Positions 9,634 to 19,177 of a DNA stretch of 64,000 bases are shown here, one piece after another. Made by a program: the position numbers and the translations under genes. Source of the stretch: Paludibacteraceae bacterium (GTDB lineage: Bacteria; Bacteroidota; Bacteroidia; Bacteroidales; Paludibacteraceae); the NCBI GenBank assembly GCA_028694915.1, contig JAQVJY010000005.1:61637-125636 (forward strand). The letters run 5' to 3'. Numbering within the stretch: position 1 is the first letter of the stretch; each line of letters starts with the position of its first letter. Under the pieces are notes generated by a model. That model saw only the letters and a list, made by a program, of their open reading frames with translations, had not been told where the DNA came from and did no database searches.

Positions 9634-11013
9634 TTAGAAACCACTATAAATAACCTTGAGGCGCATCGGCGAATTAGCATTAGTACCACTCCGCAAGGTG
9701 ACTGCTCCCATTTTACGCAAGGCTCTCACACTGGTAATAGCACCCGAACTATTAAGAACCACAGAACTTGGTACCAAAAGTAACTCAAGCATTTCATCCG
9801 TTTTGTCATTCACATAGTGAGGCGGAATTTCGCTATTTAGGAAGTATGATAAATCAAACACATAACTTTTGGTTTTGCTATTATAGGTTCCCAACACCGC
9901 AATAGAGTCGGCTGTTTGTGGGATATGATTTTTAGTTACAAATTCCTCTATCTTCGACCGTCTAATCAAAGTCATATACTCTGGAACTGGTATAGCTAAA
10001 TTGCCGGTTTGTAATTCAGTAGCTTCTACTACCAACATGGCACTGTTCACATTGAACAATCGACTACCAATTTCACTGCGTACTTTGCGACGTATTTGGC
10101 CTATTGGCAACGTTACACGTGGAAACATACCTGCAGGCGATTTAGCATACACCACCGAGTCTGGAATGGTTGTCGCTAACACATCTGTGTGCGAAAATTT
10201 ATTTAACTGACGTACTTCTTTATTGGCAGGATAAACAATAGACGTATTCACAATTGTATCTTTACCATTCTTATTGTAAGTATAATGGTAAAAGAGTTTT
10301 AAATCTATTTGGTTGAAATACAAAACTGTAGAAGCTCCATATTTGGTGGTTATATACATTCCTTTGAAATATTGGGCAAATTGCTCTTCAGAAGCATACG
10401 CTGAATGAGGAATAGCAAAGAAACGATCTACTTGTTCTTTCGAAAACTTATAACGCACCAGCGGATTGTAATTATTATTATTCAACACGGAATCAGGTAA
10501 AGTTTGGTCCACCGAAGTCACCATACGTTTGCCCATTAATATCGATTGATCCGTAAAATCCGCCACATTCAAATTTGAATAGTAAGTTTGATCATACACC
10601 AAAGGCTGCTTGTTCAACTCATAAATGCTCACTTCAAGCGGTGATGTTTTTGAACCAAACCAACTATCATAATACATGTACAATACCAAAGAGTCAGGAG
10701 TTGGATTAAGAGAATCAGGTGCAAACTTATAACCAACTGGAGGAGCCAATTGAACCAACAACTCCGCTTTTGTAGATCCATACTTAGCATCATAAAACTC
10801 ACCCAACGCCATACTCGAAGTATCACATTGAGCAGAAATAGCGTTTACGTATGCATTCTGCGTTTCCACAGTAAATGTATCCATGCGAAGTGCAATCTTG
10901 TCACCTTCGGGCTGAAGTAGCAGTCCTAACTGTTCGGTATCGTTACACGACGACACCACTAATGCCAGCACTGCAAAAAGTACCAGTTTATAAGCCCTTT
11001 TCATACTATTCAA
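9634..11013 (-). CDS. DUF4270 family lipoprotein
   Basis: 459 residues. A lipoprotein signal, MKRAYKLVLFAVLALVVSSC, is followed by a mature protein opening NDTEQLGLLLQPEGD, the characteristic N-terminus of the Bacteroidetes DUF4270 family. The first residues MNSM allow an alternative start at 11004. The protein is beta-rich and has no known activity; surface attachment is likely. It lies 12 bases after the GT5 synthase gene, an arrangement recurrent in Bacteroidetes, so the two are probably cotranscribed from the promoter at 11881-11889. Confidence 0.87.
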   Translation of the reverse strand: MNSMKRAYKLVLFAVLALVVSSCNDTEQLGLLLQPEGDKIALRMDTFTVETQNAYVNAISAQCDTSSMALGEFYDAKYGSTKAELLVQLAPPVGYKFAPDSLNPTPDSLVLYMYYDSWFGSKTSPLEVSIYELNKQPLVYDQTYYSNLNVADFTDQSILMGKRMVTSVDQTLPDSVLNNNNYNPLVRYKFSKEQVDRFFAIPHSAYASEEQFAQYFKGMYITTKYGASTVLYFNQIDLKLFYHYTYNKNGKDTIVNTSIVYPANKEVRQLNKFSHTDVLATTIPDSVVYAKSPAGMFPRVTLPIGQIRRKVRSEIGSRLFNVNSAMLVVEATELQTGNLAIPVPEYMTLIRRSKIEEFVTKNHIPQTADSIAVLGTYNSKTKSYVFDLSYFLNSEIPPHYVNDKTDEMLELLLVPSSVVLNSSGAITSVRALRKMGAVTLRSGTNANSPMRLKVIYSGF

Positions 11014-11025
11014 ATCGTAATTATA

Positions 11026-11853
11026 TTAAATATCTTCTCCAAATCCTGGAAATACCGAGGCATAAAGCTTAGTATAATTTGCCTTAAAATCTTCGTTATA
11101 TGGAGCATATACCACATCCTTTTGGCGAGCATACGCCTCAACTTCGGGATTAATTTGAGGACTTGCCGCTACCACTGCATCCGAAAAATCGATGGCCAAT
11201 TTAGACAGATCAACAAAACTAACCTCTTTTTTATCAACCGCTTTCATATCTTCGACCGAAACGCCTTCCGTGATTACACGATTAGTGAATCCATCGCGAA
11301 ACGAGCCATTAAAACCATCGGCATAAACGGAATACACAATTTTAGATTTGCTAAAAAATGGATCTTCGTTATACGCTTTTTTGATATAAAGTGGTGCCAA
11401 TGCAGTCATCCAACCATGACAATGGATGATATCTGGCGTCCAACGGAGCTTCTTAATGGTTTCCAAAACACCACGTGCATAAAACACTGCACGATCATCA
11501 TTATCTTCATATTCATTATTCTGATCATCGGCAGCTATACCGCGACGATGGAAATAATCGTCATTATCAATAAAATAAACCTGCATACGAGCCGACTGAA
11601 TAGACGCAACTTTGATAATCAATGGGTGATCACAATCGTCGATAATCAAATTCATACCTGACAAACGCTGAACTTCGTGCAATTGATTGCGTCGTTCATT
11701 GATGTGTCCGTAGCACGGCATGAAGATACGAATTTCACAGCCTTGTTCTTGAACGTACTGAGGTAATTCACGACAAATGGTCGCCAATTCATTCTCTGGC
11801 AAATAGGGCGTAATTTCTTGTGTGATAAATAAAATCTTTACAGGATCTTTCAT
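11026..11853 (-). CDS. Glycogen/starch synthase, short GT5 N-terminal domain form
   Basis: 275 residues, about half of a normal glycogen synthase. The N-terminal GT5 (starch synthase catalytic) domain is recognisable: KILFITQEITPYLPENELATICRELPQYV, then PCYG, then PDIIHCHGWMTALAPLYIKK. The second Rossmann domain with the ADP-glucose-binding motifs is absent, and the ORF ends naturally. This short form is typical of Bacteroidetes, so it is not a recent truncation. Without the C-terminal domain, catalysis is doubtful; its role is unknown. The first gene of a two-gene unit with the DUF4270 lipoprotein. Confidence 0.85.
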   Translation of the reverse strand: MKDPVKILFITQEITPYLPENELATICRELPQYVQEQGCEIRIFMPCYGHINERRNQLHEVQRLSGMNLIIDDCDHPLIIKVASIQSARMQVYFIDNDDYFHRRGIAADDQNNEYEDNDDRAVFYARGVLETIKKLRWTPDIIHCHGWMTALAPLYIKKAYNEDPFFSKSKIVYSVYADGFNGSFRDGFTNRVITEGVSVEDMKAVDKKEVSFVDLSKLAIDFSDAVVAASPQINPEVEAYARQKDVVYAPYNEDFKANYTKLYASVFPGFGEDI

Positions 11854-11880
11854 GCTTTCTTTTCAAATTAAAATGATTAT

Positions 11881-11889
11881 GCAAAGATA
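11881..11889 (-). promoter_or_regulatory. -7 element of the GT5 synthase gene
   Basis: The minus strand reads TATCTTTGC, 28 bases before the ATG at 11853. Confidence 0.7.
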
Positions 11890-12030
11890 TAAAAAAAAAA
11901 TCAGTAATAAACAAGTTTTTCTTACAAAACATGTTATTGGAAAAATAAAAATCTCAGCACAAGGATTTTAACAACAACAAGCCTCAACCAATTGAGCCCC
12001 CAAAATAATCGCATTTTTCAGTAAAATAGA

Positions 12031-12063
12031 TTTGATGTTTACCAAAAATATCATTACTTTTGC
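12031..12063 (+). promoter_or_regulatory. -33/-7 promoter of the ftsX operon
   Basis: TTTG (12031-12034) and TACTTTTGC (12055-12063) are separated by 20 bases, the standard Bacteroidetes spacing. Its position excludes the in-frame ATG at 12032 as the ftsX start. Confidence 0.8.
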
Positions 12064-12121
12064 AAAACCTTTTCAAATTGGGTGTTTTATACCCTATTGC
12101 GAACTTACAATACAACTAATT

Positions 12122-13003
12122 ATGGCCTACAGCAGTCCTAAACAACGTAAAGATTCCTTCTTTAACTTACATTTCACGTCCACTATCAGTATTTCACTAG
12201 TACTCTTTATGGTTGGCTTAATCACATTTCTCTTTTTGCTAACTAAAGAGATTGCCACATTTACCAAAGAGCATGTCACTTTGTCGATTATTCTGAAAGA
12301 GAACACATCGGATCAAGATATAAAACGAATTCAAACCTATTTAACCGCTACCGTCTTTACGAAGCGTCAAGAATATATAAGTAAAGAAACTGCACTCGCC
12401 GAACACGTTAAAGGATTAGGCGAAGACCCGACAGAGCTATTAGGTTTCAATCCGTTACGCGCTTCCATCGAAGTGTATTTAAATGCCGAATATGCACAAA
12501 CTGATAGCATCGAACAAATAGAGAAAAAACTTCAATCATTTAAAAGCATCGAGGAATTTGTCTATCAAAAAGATATGATTCAAATGCTCAATGAGAACGT
12601 AAGTAGAGTATCTATTATTTTAAGTAGCATTGCTATTATTTTACTTTTTATTTCAATTGTACTTATTAACAATACAATTCGTATTTCGGTTTACTCCAAA
12701 CGTTTCATTATAAACACCATGAAGCTAGTGGGCGCTAGAGCGTTATTCATTCGCAAACCATTTCTACAACGTTCATTGGTCAACAGTATTGTAGCGGCTC
12801 TGATTGCATTAGCACTGTTAGGAGTAGCCGTATGGTATGTACAATCTGAAATTGGTGACGCTATGAACTTATACCAATGGCATATTATATTGCCAGTATC
12901 GGCAGTTGTGATTGCATTCAGTTTTTGTATCACTATGCTATCCACATTCTTCGGTGTAAACCGCTATTTACACATGAAAACAGACGATTTATATTATATT
13001 TAA
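12122..13003 (+). CDS. ftsX: Cell division protein FtsX (permease-like)
   Basis: 293 residues from the ATG at 12122; the longer in-frame start at 12032 lies upstream of the promoter -7 element. FtsX couples with the ATPase FtsE to activate peptidoglycan hydrolases at the septum. One membrane segment lies near residues 24-46, then a periplasmic domain with a helical lobe (to about 165), then three C-terminal membrane segments with the VGARALFIRKPFLQR cytoplasmic loop typical of FtsX. ftsE is not adjacent. First gene of the ftsX, DUF3098, uppP, truB, queA run. Confidence 0.95.
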   Translation: MAYSSPKQRKDSFFNLHFTSTISISLVLFMVGLITFLFLLTKEIATFTKEHVTLSIILKENTSDQDIKRIQTYLTATVFTKRQEYISKETALAEHVKGLGEDPTELLGFNPLRASIEVYLNAEYAQTDSIEQIEKKLQSFKSIEEFVYQKDMIQMLNENVSRVSIILSSIAIILLFISIVLINNTIRISVYSKRFIINTMKLVGARALFIRKPFLQRSLVNSIVAALIALALLGVAVWYVQSEIGDAMNLYQWHIILPVSAVVIAFSFCITMLSTFFGVNRYLHMKTDDLYYI

Positions 13004-13012
13004 TCAAATACA

Positions 13013-13234
13013 ATGGGAAATTTCGCATTCAAAAAAATCAATTTCATTCTAATGGCAATCGCATTTGCACTTATTGTCGTTGGCTTTTTTCTAATGCACG
13101 GTTCTTCTACCACATTAGAATTCAATCCTGATATTTTTAGTTTTCGTCGCATTACCTTAGCACCAATTGTGAGCATGAGTGGATTTGCTTTGATGATTGT
13201 TGCTATTTTGTGGAAATCAAAAAAAAGAGGATAA
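13013..13234 (+). CDS. DUF3098 family small membrane protein
   Basis: 73 residues with two membrane segments (about 10-26 and 49-66) joined by a loop containing FNPDIFSFRRITLAPIV. This matches the DUF3098 pattern found beside ftsX in Bacteroidetes. The function is unknown; its position between ftsX and uppP suggests an envelope role. It begins 9 bases after ftsX and ends 3 bases before uppP. Confidence 0.87.
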   Translation: MGNFAFKKINFILMAIAFALIVVGFFLMHGSSTTLEFNPDIFSFRRITLAPIVSMSGFALMIVAILWKSKKRG

Positions 13235-13237
13235 AAA

Positions 13238-14035
13238 ATGAATTGGTTAGAAGGACTTCTTTTAGGTATTGTACAAGGATTGACAGAATTTTTACCTGTC
13301 AGTAGTAGTGGTCACCTTGAAATTGGACAAGCATTGTTAGGTAACACAGGCGGCGACAACTTGACATTTGCCATCATCGTACATGCTGCCACGGTTTTAA
13401 GCACGTTGGTGATTTTATGGTCGGAAGTAGCACAGCTGTTCAAAGGAAGTTTTACAACGCTTGCTTGGAACTCAGAAAAAAACTACGTGGCAAAAATCTT
13501 TGTATCCATGATTCCCGTATTCGTGATTGGTATCTTTTTCAAAGATCAGGTAGAATCTTTCTTTGGTAATGGGTTATTATTAATTGGCTGTTGTTTATTA
13601 GTCACAGCAAGCTTACTCGCATTTGCTTATTTTGCTAAACCTCGCCAAAAAGAACATATTTCTTATCGCGACGCCTTCATTATTGGTTTAGCCCAAGCAG
13701 TGGCCGTATTACCTGGTTTATCACGCTCAGGTTCCACCATCGCCACAGGTATTATATTGGGTAACAAGAAAGAACAAGTCGCAAAATTTTCATTTCTCAT
13801 GGTGCTCATACCTATTTTGGGAGAAGCATTATTAGAACTCATTGACATGTTAGGATCTCACACAGAAATAGGCATCTCCACGGGTGCACTTATCGCTGGC
13901 TTTTTAGGCGCATTCTTAGCTGGATGTGTAGCATGCAAATTTATGATTAACTTGGTAAAAAATGGGAAACTGATTTATTTCGCCATTTATTGCGCCATCA
14001 TTGGTACTGGTACTATTATATTTTCACTGATTTAA
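13238..14035 (+). CDS. uppP: Undecaprenyl-diphosphate phosphatase UppP (BacA)
   Basis: 265 residues; integral membrane enzyme that dephosphorylates undecaprenyl pyrophosphate so the lipid carrier can be reused for peptidoglycan and other polymers. Signature motifs are present: [18 protein letters not shown] at residues 10-27, and a second active-site segment [15 protein letters not shown]. About eight membrane segments are predicted. Three bases after DUF3098 and one base before truB. Confidence 0.97.
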   Translation: MNWLEGLLLGIVQGLTEFLPVSSSGHLEIGQALLGNTGGDNLTFAIIVHAATVLSTLVILWSEVAQLFKGSFTTLAWNSEKNYVAKIFVSMIPVFVIGIFFKDQVESFFGNGLLLIGCCLLVTASLLAFAYFAKPRQKEHISYRDAFIIGLAQAVAVLPGLSRSGSTIATGIILGNKKEQVAKFSFLMVLIPILGEALLELIDMLGSHTEIGISTGALIAGFLGAFLAGCVACKFMINLVKNGKLIYFAIYCAIIGTGTIIFSLI

Positions 14036-14036
14036 A

Positions 14037-14726
14037 ATGGATTTCGAAGCAGGCGAGATACTATACGTAAAAAAACCGTTACACTGGACTTCGTTCGATG
14101 TAGTAAATCGCGTACGACGTGTTTTATGCCGTCAGCTGGACAAAAAGAAATTAAAAGTAGGCCATGCAGGCACGTTGGATCCGCTAGCTTCGGGAGTAAT
14201 GATTTTATGTACAGGCAAAGCCACCAAACAAATTGAAGCATTACAATACGGTGTTAAAGAATACGTAGCAACACTGGAATTAGGCGCTACCACACCATCA
14301 TTCGACTTAGAACATCCAGTAGATGCACGCTATCCAATAGCACATATCACACGAGAGTTGGTAGATGAAAAATTAGGCGCATTTATGGGTGAAATTTGGC
14401 AAGTTCCACCTATTTATTCCGCCGTAAAAGTGGATGGGAAACGCGCTTTCGATTATGCCAGAAAAGGAGAAGAAGTGGAGCTCAAGGCTAAATTATTGGT
14501 CATCGACGAATTGGAAGTATTACATTTTGAGCCACCCATATTACAGTTGCGCATCGTATGCAGCAAAGGAACCTACATTAGAGCGCTAGCACGCGATATT
14601 GGCTTAGCACTTGATAGCGGAGCACATTTAACCGCCTTAGAGCGTACACGCGTAGGCAATGTTACTTTAAATGAGTGCTGGGAAATAGACGAGCTACTAG
14701 AGAAAATTCAAACAAATAACATATAA
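14037..14726 (+). CDS. truB: tRNA pseudouridine-55 synthase TruB
   Basis: 229 residues; makes pseudouridine at position 55 of the tRNA T loop. The catalytic Asp48 lies in [23 protein letters not shown] and [15 protein letters not shown] follow in family order. Short, with no C-terminal PUA extension, as in other Bacteroidetes. Starts one base after uppP. Confidence 0.97.
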   Translation: MDFEAGEILYVKKPLHWTSFDVVNRVRRVLCRQLDKKKLKVGHAGTLDPLASGVMILCTGKATKQIEALQYGVKEYVATLELGATTPSFDLEHPVDARYPIAHITRELVDEKLGAFMGEIWQVPPIYSAVKVDGKRAFDYARKGEEVELKAKLLVIDELEVLHFEPPILQLRIVCSKGTYIRALARDIGLALDSGAHLTALERTRVGNVTLNECWEIDELLEKIQTNNI

Positions 14727-14737
14727 AAAGGAGACTT

Positions 14738-15793
14738 ATGAAACTATCTAAATTCAAATTCAAATTACCAGAAGAACTTATTGCGCAATATCCTACCGAA
14801 AATCGCGATGAGTCTCGTTTGATGGTATTGAATGCAAAAACTGGTAGTATTGAACACCACATTTTCAAGGAAATTATTGGTTATTTCAACGAAAAGGATT
14901 TGCTCGTATTCAACGATACGCGCGTTTTCCCTGCACACATGTTGGGTAATAAAGAAAAAACGGGTGCTCAGATCGAAGTTTTTTTACTCCGCGAACTAAA
15001 CCAAGAGCTACGTCTTTGGGATGTTTTAGTAGAACCTGCGCGTAAAATCCGTATTGGAAACAAACTCTATTTTGGCGACGACGAATCATTGGTAGCCGAA
15101 GTTATCGACAACACAACATCACGCGGTAGAACGGTACGTTTCCTATTCGATGGCGATCACGAAGAGTTCAAAAAAGCGTTATACGCTTTAGGCGAAACCC
15201 CTCTTCCACGTTACATTAAACGCACAGCTGAACCTGATGATGCAGCACGCTATCAAACTATTTTCGCACAAAACGAAGGCGCCGTAGTAGCACCAGCAGC
15301 TGGTACACACTTTAGCCGCGAGTTACTGAAACGTATGGAAATTAAAGGCGTCAATTCTGGCTTTATTACGTTACATGCTAGTTTAAGTATGTTCCGCGAT
15401 ATCGATGTAGAAGATTTGACAAAACACAAGATGGATTCCGAACAATTAGTTGTGGGCGAACCATTTACAAAACTATTTAATAAGACACACGAAGAAGGTG
15501 GACAAATTTGTGCTGTTGGGACTACGGTATTAAGAGCTTTGGAAACAGCTTCTATGGCAAATGGTTTTATTAAACCTTACGAAGGCTGGACAAACAAATT
15601 CATATTCCCACCTTACGATTTCGCATCAGCCGATTCGTTGCTTACAAACTTCCAATTACCATACAGCACCATGTTGATGAACGCGGCTGCATTTGGTGGT
15701 TATGATACCGTAATGAACGCTTACGAAGTAGCTATAAAAGAAGGCTATCGCTTTGGCGCTTATGGCGATGCTATGCTTATTTTGACAAAATAA
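14738..15793 (+). CDS. queA: S-adenosylmethionine:tRNA ribosyltransferase-isomerase
   Basis: 351 residues; transfers and isomerises ribose from SAM to 7-aminomethyl-7-deazaguanine in tRNA, the penultimate queuosine step. [36 protein letters not shown] and [11 protein letters not shown] are conserved. An unusually clear Shine-Dalgarno (AAAAAGGAG) precedes the ATG by 6 bases, rare in this lineage. Last gene of the ftsX run, ended by the terminator at 15810-15840. Confidence 0.97.
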   Translation: MKLSKFKFKLPEELIAQYPTENRDESRLMVLNAKTGSIEHHIFKEIIGYFNEKDLLVFNDTRVFPAHMLGNKEKTGAQIEVFLLRELNQELRLWDVLVEPARKIRIGNKLYFGDDESLVAEVIDNTTSRGRTVRFLFDGDHEEFKKALYALGETPLPRYIKRTAEPDDAARYQTIFAQNEGAVVAPAAGTHFSRELLKRMEIKGVNSGFITLHASLSMFRDIDVEDLTKHKMDSEQLVVGEPFTKLFNKTHEEGGQICAVGTTVLRALETASMANGFIKPYEGWTNKFIFPPYDFASADSLLTNFQLPYSTMLMNAAAFGGYDTVMNAYEVAIKEGYRFGAYGDAMLILTK

Positions 15794-15809
15794 TAAAGCT
15801 TATAAAACT

Positions 15810-15840
15810 AAAAAGGCTATCTGTAACAGATAGCCTTTTT
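15810..15840. terminator. Bidirectional terminator between queA and rng
   Basis: A 14-bp perfect stem, AAAAAGGCTATCTG and CAGATAGCCTTTTT, with loop TAA and T runs on both strands. It abuts the rng stop codon. Confidence 0.92.
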
Positions 15841-17406
15841 TTATTTTGTATCGGAGAGCAACTTCAAATCAACTTCATCACCATGTTTGTCGATGAAACG
15901 GAACTCTAGAAAACCTAATTCGTAGAGTGGTTGTACACGAAAACGGCAATGATATTGCCAACGCCAACGGCGTTCCAAAGAGAGCAATCCTTTTTTAAGA
16001 TAAGCAGCTACATACGGATGAACCGCCAACTTAATATTTGTAATTTTTAAATCTCTCGAGATATGCTTCAATTGTTCTTCAATTTCTTCTACCAATAATA
16101 TAGCAGGACGCGCTTTACCTGTACCCATACATGTAGGACACACCTCGTCTGTTTGTATCGCCATAGCTGGGCGCACACGTTGACGGGTAATTTGCATCAA
16201 GCAAAATTTACTTAAAGGTAAAATATTGTGTTTGGCTCTGTCATTAGCCATCAAAGCCGTCATGTGATCGAATAATTTCTGGCGATTTTCGCCATCCATC
16301 ATATCAATAAAATCGATAACCACAATACCGCCCAAATCGCGTAAACGCAACTGACGAGCAATCTCCGTGGCAGATGCCATATTCACTTCCAAGGCATTCT
16401 CTTCTTGACTTTGTCCAGCTCGTGTACGTGTGCCGCTATTGACATCAATAACGTGCATCGCTTCAGCTTGGTCAAAAATAAGATAAGCACCTCGTTTCAC
16501 CGAAACCGTACGACCAAAAAGCGACTTGAGTTGTTTGGCAATATCAAAACTTTCGAAAATAGGTAACTCACCCGTATAATGACGCACCACGTTTTTTCTA
16601 TCAGGTGCAATGACCTGCATAAAATCGTTCAGCTCATCATATATCGCCTTATTATCGACATGAATACATTCAAAATCATCGTTAAACAAATCACGCAAAA
16701 TAGCAGCGGTACGACTCATCTCTTCCGAAATAAGACAAATACCTTTTGATTTTTGAATGGCTTGTACCGACGCATTCCAACGCTTCACGGTTAACTTCAA
16801 CTCTGTATCCAATTCAGCTACACGTTTACCTTCGGCCACCGTGCGCATAATTAAACCGCAATTGGCAGGACGAATGCTTTGCATCAATTGACGCAAGCGT
16901 GTGCGTTCTTCTTGAGTTTTGATTTTTTGCGATACCGAAATTTTATCACCAAATGGTAAAAAGACCATATTACGACTAGCAATAGAGATTTCAGCTGTCA
17001 AACGAGGCCCTTTGGTTGAAATAGGTTCTTTCACCACTTGTACCAAAATATCTTGTCCAACGGTCAATACGTCACGGATATTACCGTCTTTATTGAGATT
17101 TGGAAAGCGTTTTATTTTTTCGGGCAAGTGTTTACGATCGGCCAATAATTGCTTCACGTAATTATTCATTGTGGCAAATTGCTCACCTAAATCGTGGTAG
17201 TGAATAAAAGCTTCCTTACCAGAACCAATATCCACAAACGCGGCATTCAGACCTTGCATCACTTTTTTGACGCGGCCCAAATAAATATTTCCAACCGCAT
17301 ATGACGGCTGCAAAGTATCTTTATGAAGTTCGACCAGATTTTTATCTTCTAATAACGCGATGGTTATATGGTCATTCTGTACATTAACTACTAACTCTTT
17401 ATTCAC
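15841..17406 (-). CDS. rng: Ribonuclease E/G family protein
   Basis: 521 residues. Single-strand-specific endoribonuclease of RNA turnover and rRNA maturation. An S1-like RNA-binding region lies near residues 36-135, beginning YLGRVKKVMQGLNAAFVDIG. The catalytic aspartates are in VIDVNSGTRT and VVIDFIDMMD. A zinc-link-like CPTCMGTG near residue 430 holds the dimer in RNase E/G. It lacks the long RNase E C-terminal scaffold. A weak promoter-like TAACCTTGC sits at 17422-17430. Upstream neighbours are the COX24-like peptide and HU. Confidence 0.95.
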   Translation of the reverse strand: MNKELVVNVQNDHITIALLEDKNLVELHKDTLQPSYAVGNIYLGRVKKVMQGLNAAFVDIGSGKEAFIHYHDLGEQFATMNNYVKQLLADRKHLPEKIKRFPNLNKDGNIRDVLTVGQDILVQVVKEPISTKGPRLTAEISIASRNMVFLPFGDKISVSQKIKTQEERTRLRQLMQSIRPANCGLIMRTVAEGKRVAELDTELKLTVKRWNASVQAIQKSKGICLISEEMSRTAAILRDLFNDDFECIHVDNKAIYDELNDFMQVIAPDRKNVVRHYTGELPIFESFDIAKQLKSLFGRTVSVKRGAYLIFDQAEAMHVIDVNSGTRTRAGQSQEENALEVNMASATEIARQLRLRDLGGIVVIDFIDMMDGENRQKLFDHMTALMANDRAKHNILPLSKFCLMQITRQRVRPAMAIQTDEVCPTCMGTGKARPAILLVEEIEEQLKHISRDLKITNIKLAVHPYVAAYLKKGLLSLERRWRWQYHCRFRVQPLYELGFLEFRFIDKHGDEVDLKLLSDTK

Positions 17407-17421
17407 CTTTTTTAAATCTTT

Positions 17422-17430
17422 GCAAGGTTA
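17422..17430 (-). promoter_or_regulatory. Possible -7 element of rng
   Basis: The minus strand reads TAACCTTGC, one mismatch from TAnnTTTGC, 16 bases upstream of the rng ATG. Confidence 0.4.
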
Positions 17431-17530
17431 GTAACCCAATAGGGTCGATATAAAACAAAAAAACAAATTTAAAGCACCGTTATATAATGATATCGAACTC
17501 TAAATTTGTTTTTGGACTCAGATATAAAAA

Positions 17531-17620
17531 TTATTTCTTTTTATGTCTATTTTTTCTTAAACGTTTTTTACGTTTGTGGGTAGACATTTTATGTCTTTTT
17601 CTTTTCTTTCCGCTTGGCAT
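17531..17620 (-). CDS. AURKAIP1/COX24-domain (mS38-like) small basic ribosomal protein
   Basis: 29 residues (MPSGKKRKRHKMSTHKRKKR, then LRKNRHKKK), almost wholly Lys, Arg and His, with the KRKRHKM-THKRKKR-RKNRHK pattern of the AURKAIP1/COX24 domain. Bacteroidetes encode a nearly invariant peptide of this type. Related proteins are ribosomal: mS38 in mitochondria and bS22 in mycobacteria, so a small-subunit role is likely (family knowledge plus inference). It begins 35 bases after the HU gene and is probably cotranscribed with it. Confidence 0.85.
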   Translation of the reverse strand: MPSGKKRKRHKMSTHKRKKRLRKNRHKKK

Positions 17621-17655
17621 AATTCGTTAATTTTAAAATGTTAAACCAACTTATC

Positions 17656-17928
17656 TTATTTCAGTTTTGCAACGAATTCTTTCGAAGGCTTGAAAGCTGG
17701 AATGTTGTGTTCTGGGATAATAATTGTCGTATTTTTAGAAATGTTACGAGCAGTTTTTTTAGCACGTTTTTTTACGATAAAGCTACCAAAACCTCTCAAA
17801 TATACATTTTCTTCTTTGGTTAACGATACTTTAACAGTTTCCATGAAAGCCTCAACTGTTTTCAATACGTCGTCTTTGCTAATTCCAGTGTTTTTAGCAA
17901 TTTCATTTACGATGTCTGCTTTTGTCAT
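17656..17928 (-). CDS. HU/IHF family DNA-binding protein
   Basis: 90 residues; small histone-like dimer that bends DNA. The N-terminal helices MTKADIVNEIAKNTGISKDDVLKTVE are followed by the beta-arm region with VYLRGFGSFIVKKR, IIPEHNIPAFKPSKEF. The arm carries IP-x-F-KPS, more IHF-like than the second HU in the window (30347-30619). Divergent from mutY with a promoter at 17995-18003. Confidence 0.95.
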   Translation of the reverse strand: MTKADIVNEIAKNTGISKDDVLKTVEAFMETVKVSLTKEENVYLRGFGSFIVKKRAKKTARNISKNTTIIIPEHNIPAFKPSKEFVAKLK

Positions 17929-17994
17929 TTCAGTAAAATTTATGGGTTATTATACTTATAATCTATTGTCTAATTTTGAGTTCGTTTACGGCTT

Positions 17995-18003
17995 GCAAAG
18001 ATA
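17995..18003 (-). promoter_or_regulatory. -7 element of the HU gene
   Basis: The minus strand reads TATCTTTGC, with a CAA (TTG) about 20 bases upstream. The HU leader is about 60 nt. Confidence 0.7.
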
Positions 18004-18121
18004 CTACATTATTTTTGACCTACAAGCATTTATCTCTTTTTTTTAAAAAATTTTTCCATTTCGCAAAAAAGATGCACCTTTGCACCGCTTAATAGCCCGA
18101 ATGCCCATTAACAAAAGATTC

Positions 18122-19177
18122 ATGAACACAAACGACGATTTCAAACCGTTCCGCCAAGCATTAGCCACTTGGTACCAAAGCAACAAACGTGATTTGCCTT
18201 GGCGCCACACAACCGACCCTTACATCATTTGGATTTCAGAAATCATACTACAACAAACGCAAGTGGTACAAGGCTTGGGCTATTTCAACCGATTTATAGA
18301 ACGATTTCCAAACGTTAAATCGTTGGCAGAAGCTCCTTTGGATGAAGTTTTAAAGCTATGGCAGGGCTTAGGTTATTACAGTCGCGCTCGAAATTTACAC
18401 GCATCTGCACAACAAATAATGACCCAATTCCATGGTGAATTTCCAACAGAGCACGCACAAGTACTTTCGCTCAAAGGTATTGGCGAATATACCGCAGCAG
18501 CCATTTGCTCGTTTGCCTACCAACAACCATTTGCTACCATTGACGGCAATGTTTATCGTGTTTTAGCGCGCTATTTTGGCATTGACACGCCGATAGATTC
18601 AACCGAAGGCAAAAAACTATTCAGTGCATTAGCCACCGAATTACTAAACCCTGAACATCCCGACACGCACAATCAAGCCATGATGGAATTTGGAGCATTG
18701 CAATGCACGCCAAGTTCACCCAATTGCGACGCGTGTCCATTACAAAATAGTTGCATCGCCTATAACCACAAACGTATTGCCAAATTACCTAAAAAAGTAG
18801 GAAAAACAAGTGTACGTGCGCGTTATTTCAACTATATTTTTGTGCATCTTGATACAAAAACATATCTACACCAACGTGGTCCCAAAGACATTTGGCAAGG
18901 ACTTTACGAATTTCCGCTAATAGAAACCACACAAGCTACAAACGTAGAAGAGCTCCTAAAATCGGAGCCCTTCCAAAAATTGACCGATGGCCAATCATTT
19001 ACTATTTTAGGGACGTCGCCTACGAAAAAACACGTATTGAGTCATCAACATATTTTTGCGCAGTGTGTTCACATTCAACTTAATAAAAAATCAACTGCGC
19101 TTAATCAATACACCGAAATTGACCTAAAAAATTTGCACGACTACCCTACTTCACGTTTAATGGAATCCTTTCTATAA
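18122..19177 (+). CDS. mutY: A/G-specific adenine glycosylase MutY
   Basis: 351 residues from the ATG at 18122; removes adenine mispaired with 8-oxoguanine. Catalytic Glu40 is in SEIILQQTQ; the helix-hairpin-helix is LKGIGEYTAAAI and the conserved Asp is in ATIDGNVYRV. The iron-sulfur cluster motif C-X6-C-X2-C-X5-C is intact. A NUDIX-like C-terminal domain recognises 8-oxoG. The in-frame Met at 18080 is rejected because a promoter-like CACCTTTGC (18075-18083) overlaps it. Its stop lies one base from the convergent pepD stop. Confidence 0.96.
   Translation: MNTNDDFKPFRQALATWYQSNKRDLPWRHTTDPYIIWISEIILQQTQVVQGLGYFNRFIERFPNVKSLAEAPLDEVLKLWQGLGYYSRARNLHASAQQIMTQFHGEFPTEHAQVLSLKGIGEYTAAAICSFAYQQPFATIDGNVYRVLARYFGIDTPIDSTEGKKLFSALATELLNPEHPDTHNQAMMEFGALQCTPSSPNCDACPLQNSCIAYNHKRIAKLPKKVGKTSVRARYFNYIFVHLDTKTYLHQRGPKDIWQGLYEFPLIETTQATNVEELLKSEPFQKLTDGQSFTILGTSPTKKHVLSHQHIFAQCVHIQLNKKSTALNQYTEIDLKNLHDYPTSRLMESFL

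Noticed and set aside
10629..10826. 65-residue minus-strand ORF inside the DUF4270 gene
   Set aside because: Alternate-frame overlap fully within a well-supported gene, without its own start signals.
12032..12121. 30-residue N-terminal extension of FtsX
   Set aside because: The -33/-7 promoter (12031-12063) sits inside it.
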